DNA from: an uncultured Bacteroidota bacterium
Lineage (GTDB): Bacteria; Bacteroidota; Bacteroidia; Bacteroidales; Bacteroidaceae
Direction: 5' to 3'
Length of the DNA: 39,617 nucleotides
NCBI GenBank assembly: GCA_947168315.1
Contig: CAMVLL010000012.1
Span: 1-39,617, forward strand
Made by a program: the position numbers and the translations under genes. Below the pieces are notes generated by a model, which saw nothing but the letters and a program-made list of their open reading frames with translations, made no database searches and was not told the origin of the DNA. Below, in pieces: positions 8,206-15,526 of this stretch (positions are counted from its first letter, which is position 1; the number at the start of each line of letters is the position of its first letter).

Positions 8206-9894
8206 TTATTTTCCTAAAATCCGACGATACTCCTCAGGATTATTCAGAATCTCTATCGCTTTCTTCAGATCAGGATCATCTTTCAGTTGTTGAACGATAC
8301 CTCCACGTTGATAGTAATACCGTTTCACAACTTCATCTTCGATTGCACTCTTTATTTCTTTCTTGAAATGGTCAAGGTCACGGTCCAAATTGTGGGTAAG
8401 TTTGTTCTCCAAGGCCTTAAATTCTTCGGAAGCATCATCCATATAACCTTCGAACTGAGCAATCTCCTTCAGATTCTTCAAGATGGCCTCGCTCTGTCGG
8501 TCGTATGTAAACTTCTTCTCTTTAACCATCTCTTTGAAATCAACATAATCTTCATCTGTTATTTCAAACTGTTCCAGAGGAGCAACCGTAGAATGCTTCA
8601 AACAGTAGCGGGTAGCGTAGTCAAAGATGATATAATCATTGATCAAATAATACAGAATGTTTGGCAATTGCTCTGCTTTCACCTCAACATCCGGACGGAT
8701 ACCACCACCGTCACGAACCTCGCGTCCTCCTATCGTGTGGAAAACATTTGTCAGACTATCCGGGACTCTCGCGATGGAACCATCTGCATTTCTCTTCGAA
8801 TAATCGATGGCCTGAATACATCTGCCGCTTGGGATATAATACTTCGATGTCGTAACTTTCATGCTGGCATTGTATGGTAATGGCCGAATTGTTTGCACCA
8901 ATCCTTTTCCAAACGTACGACTACCCACAATCACTGCACGGTCAAGATCCTGCAACGAGCCTGAGAAAATCTCAGATGCTGAAGCTGTAGCACCACCCAC
9001 CAGGACAGCAATCGGGATATCCAAATCCATGGGTTCATTCGTAGTCTTATAAGCTTGTGTTGCCTGTCTCATTTTTCCCTTTGTCACAACGATCTCTTGG
9101 TTCTTCGGAACAAAAAAGTTCACACAGTTAACCGCTTCACCTAATAATCCGCCGCCATTGGTACGAAGGTCAACGACAAGAGCCTTTGCACCTTGCTGTT
9201 TCAATTCGACAATTGCTTTCTTAATATCTTTTGAACAGTTCTCTACAGCAAAAGTTGTCATATAGATGAAGCCGATACTGTCGGTTACCATGGCATAATA
9301 TGGAACAGGAATAGTCTTAATGGTTTGTCGGGTAATCTTAAACTCCTTGATTTCTCCTTTTCCATCGAGAGTAGGACGTTCCACTTTCACCATACAAACT
9401 GTTTCGGGGTCACCACGTAACGACTTACTTACCCTATCCATAAAATCTTGCGGGTCATCACCGTCACGAGTCATCGGTTTACCATCAACTTCCAAGATTA
9501 AATCACCTGCTTTCAACCCTGCTTTTGCTGCAGGGGAATCTTCGTTTGGCTCAGAAATGACTATACGATCCCTTTCTTTATAATACCGAATATATGATCC
9601 GACACCACCAAACTTACCACTGGTCATCTCTTTCAGTGTCTTGTCGTCCTCAGGATAATATTCTGTATATGGATCTGTCTGTGACAGCATTCCTTCAATA
9701 CCATATTGAATTGTCTTCTCCGGATTAATGGTATCTACATAGAACATATCCAGTTCTTTGTAGACTGCATTGAATATATCCAGATTCTTGATGACTTGGA
9801 AATTACGATCATCCCCTATGCTAAAACTGTAGATAAAGACACCTAATAATCCTATCACAGCACAAAGCGTCAACCTTATAAATGTACGTCTCAT
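8206..9894 (-). CDS. ctpA: S41-family C-terminal processing protease (CtpA/Prc)
   Basis: A 562-residue periplasmic or membrane-anchored serine protease. I chose the ATG at 9894 (MRRTFIRLTL), which is followed directly by a single membrane segment; the frame extends 11 codons upstream only to a TTG. A PDZ domain includes GGVGSYI and SPAAKAGLKAGDLILEVDGKP. The catalytic serine lies in GGATASASEI and the lysine in GSRTFGKGL, 25 residues apart, giving S305 and K330 in this numbering; this is the Ser/Lys dyad spacing of Prc. A long helical C-terminal region follows. It sits between the PfkB kinase (40 bp gap) and glycerate kinase (6 bp gap). The family trims or degrades envelope proteins from the C-terminus; no dedicated substrate is apparent here. 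Confidence 0.93.
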   Translation of the reverse strand: MRRTFIRLTLCAVIGLLGVFIYSFSIGDDRNFQVIKNLDIFNAVYKELDMFYVDTINPEKTIQYGIEGMLSQTDPYTEYYPEDDKTLKEMTSGKFGGVGSYIRYYKERDRIVISEPNEDSPAAKAGLKAGDLILEVDGKPMTRDGDDPQDFMDRVSKSLRGDPETVCMVKVERPTLDGKGEIKEFKITRQTIKTIPVPYYAMVTDSIGFIYMTTFAVENCSKDIKKAIVELKQQGAKALVVDLRTNGGGLLGEAVNCVNFFVPKNQEIVVTKGKMRQATQAYKTTNEPMDLDIPIAVLVGGATASASEIFSGSLQDLDRAVIVGSRTFGKGLVQTIRPLPYNASMKVTTSKYYIPSGRCIQAIDYSKRNADGSIARVPDSLTNVFHTIGGREVRDGGGIRPDVEVKAEQLPNILYYLINDYIIFDYATRYCLKHSTVAPLEQFEITDEDYVDFKEMVKEKKFTYDRQSEAILKNLKEIAQFEGYMDDASEEFKALENKLTHNLDRDLDHFKKEIKSAIEDEVVKRYYYQRGGIVQQLKDDPDLKKAIEILNNPEEYRRILGK

Positions 9895-9934
9895 ATTATC
9901 TATTCGTTGTTTGATGCAAAATAACAATTAATCT

Positions 9935-10924
9935 TCATTTTGCTTGCACCAGTTCTCTTATATTTAACTTTATTTCATCCCATTTCTCATTTGATAAGGA
10001 TGTTCCTACCACCTGAATGACTTCAGACGCAAGTATCGTACCGATACGTCCACATTTTTCTAATGACCAACCGTTCATCAGACCGTACATAAATCCTGCG
10101 GCATAAAAGTCTCCGGCACCGGTCGTATCTATTACATTTTCGATTTTTTTAGATTCCAATCGAACAATCTCTGTTCCTTTCTTGATAACCGATCCTTTTG
10201 AACCCAATTTAACGACAGCGATACTGCAAACCGAAGATATGGCGTCTACTGCTTTGCTAATATCCATTCCTGTAAAAGCCTTAGCCTCCTCTTTATTAGC
10301 AAAAACAATATCCACATACCGGTTTACTAATAATTTAAAGAAATCAAGATCTTCAGCAACGATATTGTAACTAGCCAAATCCAAACAAACCTGCAGTCCC
10401 GCATCTTTAGCCAATTGCATAGCTCGCATGATTAGGTCATGGTTCTGAACAAGATAACCTTCTACATAGAAATAAGTGTACCCTTTAAACATCTCTGGAG
10501 TCAGATCTGTTGCCTCCATGCGGAAAGAAGCTCCCAGGTGAGTAGCAAAGGTACGTTCACCATCCTTCGAAATAAAAGTTGAAGCTACACCGGACCTTAC
10601 ATCACTCTTTAACAGACGCATCTCTACACCTATGCGTTCACCTTCTTGTTGAAAGAATGTCCCCATCTCATCCGGTCCGATCTTACCAATGAAACCAGGT
10701 TTATCGCCCAACATAGCCAATGCTTTTACCATATTACCGGCAGAGCCACCAGTCGAGCGTTTTGTTTCCAGTTTATCAAAAACTGATTTTATATATAGGT
10801 ACCTATCTTCGTCAATAAGTTGCATGCTCCCTTTCGGCAGATTCAGATTCTCCAACATCTTATCATCTGTCAAAGACACCAATACATCCACCAGGGCATT
10901 ACCCATCCCGATTATTTTGTCCAT
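9935..10924 (-). CDS. PfkB-family carbohydrate/nucleoside kinase (adenosine-kinase-like)
   Basis: A 329-residue cytoplasmic kinase of the ribokinase superfamily. The N-terminal MGNALVDVLV and the substrate-loop RSTGGSAGNMVKALAMLG (about 56-73) match PfkB signature 1. DTTGAGDFYAAGF (266-278) is signature 2, with D272 the predicted catalytic base and the GAGD anion hole. Length and the N-terminal MGNALVD pattern resemble the bacterial adenosine-kinase-like subgroup common in Bacteroidetes. Ribokinase or another sugar kinase cannot be excluded. It is the first gene of the operon with ctpA and glycerate kinase; a divergent tRNA promoter lies immediately upstream. Confidence 0.85.
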   Translation of the reverse strand: MDKIIGMGNALVDVLVSLTDDKMLENLNLPKGSMQLIDEDRYLYIKSVFDKLETKRSTGGSAGNMVKALAMLGDKPGFIGKIGPDEMGTFFQQEGERIGVEMRLLKSDVRSGVASTFISKDGERTFATHLGASFRMEATDLTPEMFKGYTYFYVEGYLVQNHDLIMRAMQLAKDAGLQVCLDLASYNIVAEDLDFFKLLVNRYVDIVFANKEEAKAFTGMDISKAVDAISSVCSIAVVKLGSKGSVIKKGTEIVRLESKKIENVIDTTGAGDFYAAGFMYGLMNGWSLEKCGRIGTILASEVIQVVGTSLSNEKWDEIKLNIRELVQAK

Positions 10925-10941
10925 TCCTTCATTTTTTTTTG

Positions 10942-10949
10942 CAAAGATA
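10942..10949 (-). promoter_or_regulatory. Predicted -7 box (TATCTTTG) of the PfkB kinase operon
   Basis: Minus-strand TATCTTTG matches TAnnTTTG and ends 18 bp before the ATG. The -33 region is not a good match. It overlaps the divergent tRNA promoter region, so the two may compete or be co-regulated. Confidence 0.5.
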
Positions 10950-10980
10950 TTGTTTATTTCGAAAATACCTATTATCTTTG
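10950..10980 (+). promoter_or_regulatory. Predicted promoter of the tRNA-Asn pair
   Basis: TTG at 10950-10952, a 20-bp spacer and TATCTTTG at 10973-10980 fit the Bacteroidetes consensus well. The first tRNA begins 25 bp downstream of the -7 box. Confidence 0.6.
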
Positions 10981-11004
10981 CCCCGCATTTGTAAGAAATA
11001 ACCT

Positions 11005-11078
11005 TCTTCTTTAGCTCAGTTGGTTAGAGCATCTGACTGTTAATCAGAGGGTCCTTGGTTCAAGTCCAAGAAGAAGAG
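11005..11078 (+). tRNA. tRNA-Asn (GTT), first copy
   Basis: The cloverleaf can be folded by eye. Acceptor arms TCTTCTT (11005-11011) and AAGAAGA (11071-11077) pair perfectly, with discriminator G at 11078. The D arm starts AGCTC, the anticodon stem is TCTGA/TCAGA around the loop CTGTTAA, giving anticodon GTT, and the T arm is CTTGG/CCAAG. CCA is not encoded. An identical copy follows 94 bp later. Confidence 0.97.
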
Positions 11079-11098
11079 CTCGGCTTACAAATGCATAT

Positions 11099-11172
11099 TC
11101 TTCTTTAGCTCAGTTGGTTAGAGCATCTGACTGTTAATCAGAGGGTCCTTGGTTCAAGTCCAAGAAGAAGAG
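11099..11172 (+). tRNA. tRNA-Asn (GTT), second identical copy
   Basis: All 74 bases match the first copy, including acceptor TCTTCTT/AAGAAGA, anticodon GTT and discriminator G. The two copies are 20 bp apart and presumably form one transcript that ends at the terminator around 11177-11210. Confidence 0.97.
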
Positions 11173-11176
11173 CACA

Positions 11177-11210
11177 AGAGGTTTGTTCTATGAGCGAACC
11201 TCTTTTTTTT
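11177..11210 (+). terminator. Intrinsic terminator of the tRNA-Asn operon
   Basis: AGAGGTTTGTTC and GCGAACCTCT form a stem with one G-U-type position around a short loop, followed by a run of eight T at 11203-11210. It sits only 16 bp before the start of the LolA-like gene, leaving that gene little room for its own promoter. Confidence 0.85.
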
Positions 11211-11226
11211 GAAGATGTGAGTGATG

Positions 11227-11847
11227 ATGAAAACAAAAGTCTCTATTTTCTTTATTAGTTTTTGCTTTGCTTGCTGTTTGTCCGCCTTTTCGCAGAATGA
11301 GGGACAAGCTCGACAGATTGTCATGAAGACACTTGACCTTATTCAAGCGCCAAGTGGCATTCAAATGGACTATCATGTTCAGTTCACTCGCCTCTTTTCA
11401 AAAGAAGGTGTTGTGGCTTTGAAAGGCAATATGTTCCACCGGGAATCAAAACGTACTGAAGAGTGGTACGATGGAACGAATCACTGGTCACTGAACAAAG
11501 CTTCCCAAAAGTTGAAATTGAATATGCCTAGTGAGTATGGTAATGACAAGGATTTAGGAGAATACCTCCAACAAGTTCGTACAGACTACAATTTTACACT
11601 GGATAACACCCAAAAGCATTGGGTCATCACACTTAAAGCTAAAAAAGATGCAAAAGTGGACATCAAAGAAGCGGTGGCTTACATTAACCGGGCAACTTAT
11701 GAGCCTGTCCAAGTCAAGATGAAATGGAGTATTTTTTGGTTGACCTTAGATATTCTAAGTATGAAGAAAGTCTCTTATCCCGATTCCTATTATCGCTTTG
11801 ACCAAAGCAAACATCCGGATGTTAAGATTATCGTGAAGAAGAAATAA
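11227..11847 (+). CDS. LolA-like periplasmic protein
   Basis: About 206 residues with a clear Sec signal peptide (hydrophobic core, cut after LSAFSQ). The frame can be extended to an ATG at 11224 and a GTG at 11221; the ATG at 11227 (MKTKVSIF) gives the most typical signal. The mature part has the half-barrel strand pattern of the LolA fold: YHVQFTR, VVALKGNMFHRE, EEWYDGTNHWSLN, then a C-terminal strand ending VKIIVKKK. Known relatives bind lipoproteins or lipids in the periplasm. It is not a canonical LolA, so a lipid-binding role is only a family inference. With a tRNA terminator ending 16 bp upstream, expression may rely on read-through or on a promoter inside the tRNA gene. Confidence 0.7.
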   Translation: MKTKVSIFFISFCFACCLSAFSQNEGQARQIVMKTLDLIQAPSGIQMDYHVQFTRLFSKEGVVALKGNMFHRESKRTEEWYDGTNHWSLNKASQKLKLNMPSEYGNDKDLGEYLQQVRTDYNFTLDNTQKHWVITLKAKKDAKVDIKEAVAYINRATYEPVQVKMKWSIFWLTLDILSMKKVSYPDSYYRFDQSKHPDVKIIVKKK

Positions 11848-11864
11848 AGAATCAATAACAAATA

Positions 11865-11888
11865 GGGCTGATGGTTTTCCATCAGCCC
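11865..11888. terminator. Bidirectional terminator between LolA-like and DUF1080 genes
   Basis: GGGCTGATGG (11865-11874) and CCATCAGCCC (11879-11888) form a perfect 10-bp stem with a TTTT loop. It lies between convergent genes, 18 bp past the plus-strand stop and 23 bp past the minus-strand stop. T-runs are weak on both sides. Confidence 0.75.
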
Positions 11889-11911
11889 TGCATTTTCATA
11901 TAATATTCCTC

Positions 11912-12691
11912 TTACAACTTACGAATCCAAATATTACGGAAGCTGATTGGCTTGCTTGGGTCGCCGTGCATCTGAAGAACAATAGGACCATCTCCGTGAG
12001 GAGTAACCTTCGGGAAGCCAATATATTCTGTTGTTCCTAAGATTTCAACATTGTTCTGAAGAACAACACCATTTTGGATAACGGTTACTCGTGGACGATA
12101 CAGATATGTACCATCAGGATTGAAAATAGGAGCAGTGTAGATAATATCATAAACATTCCATTCACCTGGTTTACGCATTACATTTACCAAAGGTGGGGTT
12201 TGTTTATAGATAGAACCTGCCATACCATTTACATAAGTCTCGTTCTCGTAGCTATCAAGAATCTGTACTTCGTACATTCCCTGCAAGAACACGCCACTAT
12301 TACCTCTTGACTGGCTTGTTCCCTCGATATCTTTTGGTACGCACCATTCGATATGCAATTGGAAATTGCCAAACTTCTCCTTTGTAGCAATGTCACCTGC
12401 ACCACGCTCTTTGTTTACAACAATTACACCATTCTCTACTTTCCATTTTGCTTCACCACCTCTTGGGTTTTCCCACTGTGAAAGATCCTTACCATCAAAC
12501 AACACGATAGCATCTGATGGAGCAGAGTTCGTCTTTGCATCACCTGGAGTTACAATCTTCGGTTGTGGAGTCCAATATTCCGACATTCCCGGACGCATAG
12601 GTTCTTGTTTTGGATAAGTCTTCTCTTGAGCATTGGCTGTAAAACACAAACCTAAAAAAGCAGCCATACTCAACACCATCATTTTTTTCAT
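11912..12691 (-). CDS. Secreted DUF1080 protein (3-keto-glycoside hydrolase/lyase family, PF06439)
   Basis: About 259 residues. I chose the ATG at 12691 (MKKMMVLSM); the longer reading begins with GTG two codons earlier. The signal peptide ends LCFTANAQ. The beta-jelly-roll domain opens with IVLFDGKDLSQWE (about 62-74) and contains the family landmarks RGNSGVFLQGMYEVQILDS (about 137-155), then KPGEWNVYDI and a closing ISFRNIWIRKL strand. Members of this family have been shown to act on 3-keto-glycosides. It stands alone, 85 bp downstream of the sialic acid genes and convergent with the LolA-like gene. Its link to the oxidoreductase operon 5 kb away is speculative. An alternative role is plain glycan binding through a concanavalin-like fold. 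Confidence 0.85.
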   Translation of the reverse strand: MKKMMVLSMAAFLGLCFTANAQEKTYPKQEPMRPGMSEYWTPQPKIVTPGDAKTNSAPSDAIVLFDGKDLSQWENPRGGEAKWKVENGVIVVNKERGAGDIATKEKFGNFQLHIEWCVPKDIEGTSQSRGNSGVFLQGMYEVQILDSYENETYVNGMAGSIYKQTPPLVNVMRKPGEWNVYDIIYTAPIFNPDGTYLYRPRVTVIQNGVVLQNNVEILGTTEYIGFPKVTPHGDGPIVLQMHGDPSKPISFRNIWIRKL

Positions 12692-12782
12692 ATTCACTTG
12701 TTTTTAAAAGAATTTGTTTTTCTATTTAACCGTAAAGTTATATAATTTTTCAATTATCTACTATATGAAGATATAAATTTCT

Positions 12783-13229
12783 TTACAATTTTACTTTTGC
12801 CACCAATTTACTGAAATTCACTGGCGAAATATTTGGCGCATGTGCATCTTCAGGATAGACAATGACGAACTCTCCGATAGCAATTTCAACAAATGAAGTT
12901 GGTTTATCATCCGAAAGAGCAAAATCTTTCTCAGCATCGTATTCCTTACAAAGGTGTTTCAAATCACGCGTTGCTTTCCAACCAAAGATTTCAGGTGCCG
13001 ACAACGGTATATGTACATCCATATATTGTTGATGATATTCCAAGACTTGGTCTTCTTTCTTCATGCCCTTGACTTCAGAATAATTAATAAACAAGTCTTT
13101 TCCTTCCAACTCTATTCTACCATAAGGAACATCGGTAAAATCATGACTTTTCACATAATCAAACAGTTCCTTCAACAACGGATGAAGTGATTCTATCCGT
13201 TCACTATCTTTTAAATTACAATGTATCAT
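12783..13229 (-). CDS. nanQ: YhcH/YjgK/YiaL-family protein, likely N-acetylneuraminate anomerase (NanQ-like)
   Basis: A 148-residue cytoplasmic cupin-like protein of the DUF386/YhcH family. The EYHQQYMDVHIPL segment (about 64-76) is the family hallmark and carries metal-binding His and Glu positions; GEFVIVYPEDAHAPNI near the C-terminus holds another. In E. coli, YhcH (NanQ) catalyses opening of cyclic N-acetylneuraminate for the aldolase. Here it follows nanA by 10 bp as the last gene of the nanT-nanA operon, which supports the same role. The wider family also includes biofilm (TabA) and beta-galactosidase-associated (EbgC) members, so the symbol rests on context. Confidence 0.85.
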   Translation of the reverse strand: MIHCNLKDSERIESLHPLLKELFDYVKSHDFTDVPYGRIELEGKDLFINYSEVKGMKKEDQVLEYHQQYMDVHIPLSAPEIFGWKATRDLKHLCKEYDAEKDFALSDDKPTSFVEIAIGEFVIVYPEDAHAPNISPVNFSKLVAKVKL

Positions 13230-13239
13230 AACCCTTCTC

Positions 13240-14157
13240 TTATAGCTTATTACAACGATCGAAGAAATGAATTTCTTCCAATTCCTTTCTCATGGCAGCT
13301 TCTTCTTCATCGGTCATATTCCGGAAAGGAACACGGTTCGGACCAAGATCCAGACCTAAAAACTTCATTATCCGTTTTCCTCCTACGATATTCCCACGAA
13401 AATGACAGATTACATTGATTACCTCTTGCGAGAAATTCTGTTTTTCGCGGGCTTCTTCCAGATTTCCTTTCTTCCATGCTTCTTGGATTCCTGCTAACTC
13501 ACGACCATTATAGTTCGTCGTTCCACAGATACAGCCTTGAGCACCCCCCTGCGCAAGACTTGCAAGTTGTGTTTCATCTTGTCCGTGAAGCATATCATAC
13601 TTACCATTCTTATATAAACAACACTGGTTATATTCGTATAAACTTTCAAATGTATACTTGACACCAGCAAAATTAGGGATTCGCCCGTCTACTGCCTTTA
13701 ACAACTCCAACATTGAAAGATAAGCTCCATTAAATGCCGGAATATGATAATAATAGAATGGTAGATCAGGTGCTGCTGCTGCAATTTCCTCACAATACTT
13801 TACCAATTCTTCGATTCGTCCTATATGAGGGAACGGTGGAGCCATTGAGCCAACACCCCATGCACCAATCTGTTGCGCATGTTTCGCCAACCGTACACTT
13901 TCACGCAAACAACAACTGCCTACATGAACAATCACTTTAAACCCTTTTGGCACGGAGGCTACCCACTTCTCTGCTAATAACATACGTTCTTCAGTTGTCA
14001 ACATATAACCTTCGCCAGAAGAACCATTGATAAAGACACCAATCATTCCATTCTTTTCCAACATATTCGCATAAGCCGGAATCGGTTCATAATTCACATC
14101 TCCGTTTGCATAAAACGGTGTGAACGGAGCATTAATCAATCCAATAATCTTTTCCAT
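13240..14157 (-). CDS. nanA: N-acetylneuraminate lyase
   Basis: A 305-residue class I aldolase of the DapA/NanA fold, cleaving N-acetylneuraminate to N-acetylmannosamine and pyruvate in the cytoplasm. GSSGEGYMLT (45-54) contains the carboxylate-binding pair. The catalytic tyrosine is Y137 in FYYYHIP, and the Schiff-base lysine is K167 in FAGVKYT. These positions agree closely with the characterised E. coli enzyme (Y137, K165). The HIP after the tyrosine and the YTFESL following the lysine favour NanA over DapA. It lies 10 bp after nanT and 10 bp before the YhcH-type gene. Confidence 0.95.
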   Translation of the reverse strand: MEKIIGLINAPFTPFYANGDVNYEPIPAYANMLEKNGMIGVFINGSSGEGYMLTTEERMLLAEKWVASVPKGFKVIVHVGSCCLRESVRLAKHAQQIGAWGVGSMAPPFPHIGRIEELVKYCEEIAAAAPDLPFYYYHIPAFNGAYLSMLELLKAVDGRIPNFAGVKYTFESLYEYNQCCLYKNGKYDMLHGQDETQLASLAQGGAQGCICGTTNYNGRELAGIQEAWKKGNLEEAREKQNFSQEVINVICHFRGNIVGGKRIMKFLGLDLGPNRVPFRNMTDEEEAAMRKELEEIHFFDRCNKL

Positions 14158-14167
14158 TATCTTATTT

Positions 14168-15406
14168 TTATTCCATATTATCTGTTTGAGGGCGTAAGAA
14201 ATATAGTTGAAGAGCTAACGCCACAGCAACGACTACACTCAATAAGGCAAACCCTTCACCCAAGTTTCCACCATCTGTCCATTTTCCTAAAACTTGGGTA
14301 ACAGCTGCTCCCGCGAAGACGCCAACCATGTTCATAATACCATAAGCCGTAGCACGATATCGCGATGAGACAAACTGACAAAGGATAGGCATATTGTTTG
14401 CATCAAACATACCATAGCCAATACCAAATAATAATCCAGCCCCGACAACAGCTACTAAGTTATGTCCATATCCCAATAACATCAATGCAGGAATAGTCAT
14501 ACCCAATCCGATAGCACTAGTATAAATCCTTCCGCGTATATTTCGTTGAACCCAACGATCTGAAAGAATTCCACCTATAATCACTCCAATAAAGGAGGAG
14601 AATGCGATGGTAATCGTCGAAAGTGGACCAGCTTGAGTCATAGGTATACCTAAGTTTTCAGCATATAATGTCGGTAACCAATTTTTCGTGGCCCATCCTG
14701 GCAAACTCGGAGCAGCAAAATAAAAAAGGATGATCCAAAACGCAAAGGTAGAAAGTACGACACCCAACCCTGAAAACAACGAAGCTTTCTTCTGTCCTGG
14801 CTCTCGGGCAACCGTGTGTACACGATGTGAGTTTTCATGCAATAAAAGAATCAATACTACTGAGTAGATAATTCCCACCATTCCAAATCCATGGAAAGCA
14901 GTCTGCCATGAGAACATCGAAGCCAATGTTGCTCCGAAACCACCGATGGCCTGTCCTACATATAATCCCGTCATATGAATACCAATTGCCAAAGAACGTG
15001 ATTTCCCCTCATGCCAATCAGCTATCAGTGATAAGGCGGATGGTATATAAAGAGCTTCACTGATTCCCATCAATGCGCGAAGCACATACAACTCGCGAAA
15101 AGAATCTGCATATCCCATTAGAAAGGTGACAGCCGACCATACAAACAAACTGCCAACAACCAACCATTTCCGACTGACCTTATCCGCTACCATTCCCGCA
15201 ACCGGACTTATGAACCCATAAATCCAGAGAAAAACAGCCATCAAAGCACCAAAAGCCTCAGCTTTATTCAACTCTACTATATCCACCTTCATTGCTTCTT
15301 GCATGGTGGACAGCATTTGTCGATCCATATAGTTCAACAATGCAACCATCCATAACAAGGCAACGACAACCCATGGATAGTATTTCTTATTCCTTATTGT
15401 ATTCAT
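14168..15406 (-). CDS. nanT: MFS transporter, probable sialic acid permease
   Basis: A 412-residue major facilitator with about 12 membrane segments. The N-terminal LNYMDRQMLSTM (about 24-35) and the loop GMVADKVSRKWL (about 71-82) are typical of the anion:cation symporter type of MFS. GGILSDRWVQRNIRGR marks the matching loop of the second half. It is the first gene of the minus-strand sialic acid operon, so sialic acid uptake across the inner membrane is the likely job. The family as such transports many organic anions. It is divergent from nanS with a 120-bp shared intergenic region. Confidence 0.85.
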   Translation of the reverse strand: MNTIRNKKYYPWVVVALLWMVALLNYMDRQMLSTMQEAMKVDIVELNKAEAFGALMAVFLWIYGFISPVAGMVADKVSRKWLVVGSLFVWSAVTFLMGYADSFRELYVLRALMGISEALYIPSALSLIADWHEGKSRSLAIGIHMTGLYVGQAIGGFGATLASMFSWQTAFHGFGMVGIIYSVVLILLLHENSHRVHTVAREPGQKKASLFSGLGVVLSTFAFWIILFYFAAPSLPGWATKNWLPTLYAENLGIPMTQAGPLSTITIAFSSFIGVIIGGILSDRWVQRNIRGRIYTSAIGLGMTIPALMLLGYGHNLVAVVGAGLLFGIGYGMFDANNMPILCQFVSSRYRATAYGIMNMVGVFAGAAVTQVLGKWTDGGNLGEGFALLSVVVAVALALQLYFLRPQTDNME

Positions 15407-15488
15407 AAAATTCCTAAAAACATCTGCAATTTACACTTTTTAGTTGAACAAGCCTACCAAATGATTCAACAAATCCTATTTTTTTGCA

Positions 15489-15496
15489 TATATTTG
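15489..15496 (+). promoter_or_regulatory. Predicted -7 box (TATATTTG) of nanS-nanH
   Basis: TATATTTG matches TAnnTTTG and ends 30 bp before the nanS ATG. No good -33 element is present 19-21 bp upstream, which suggests a weak or activator-dependent promoter. I found no convincing matching box for the divergent nanT gene. Confidence 0.45.
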
Positions 15497-15526
15497 TAAA
15501 ATAAAGCATCATAAACACTCTTTTTT

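Noticed and set aside
8287-8880. Plus-strand 197-codon frame
   Set aside because: It is antisense to the S41 protease gene, which has full family motifs; the antisense product is hydrophobic noise.
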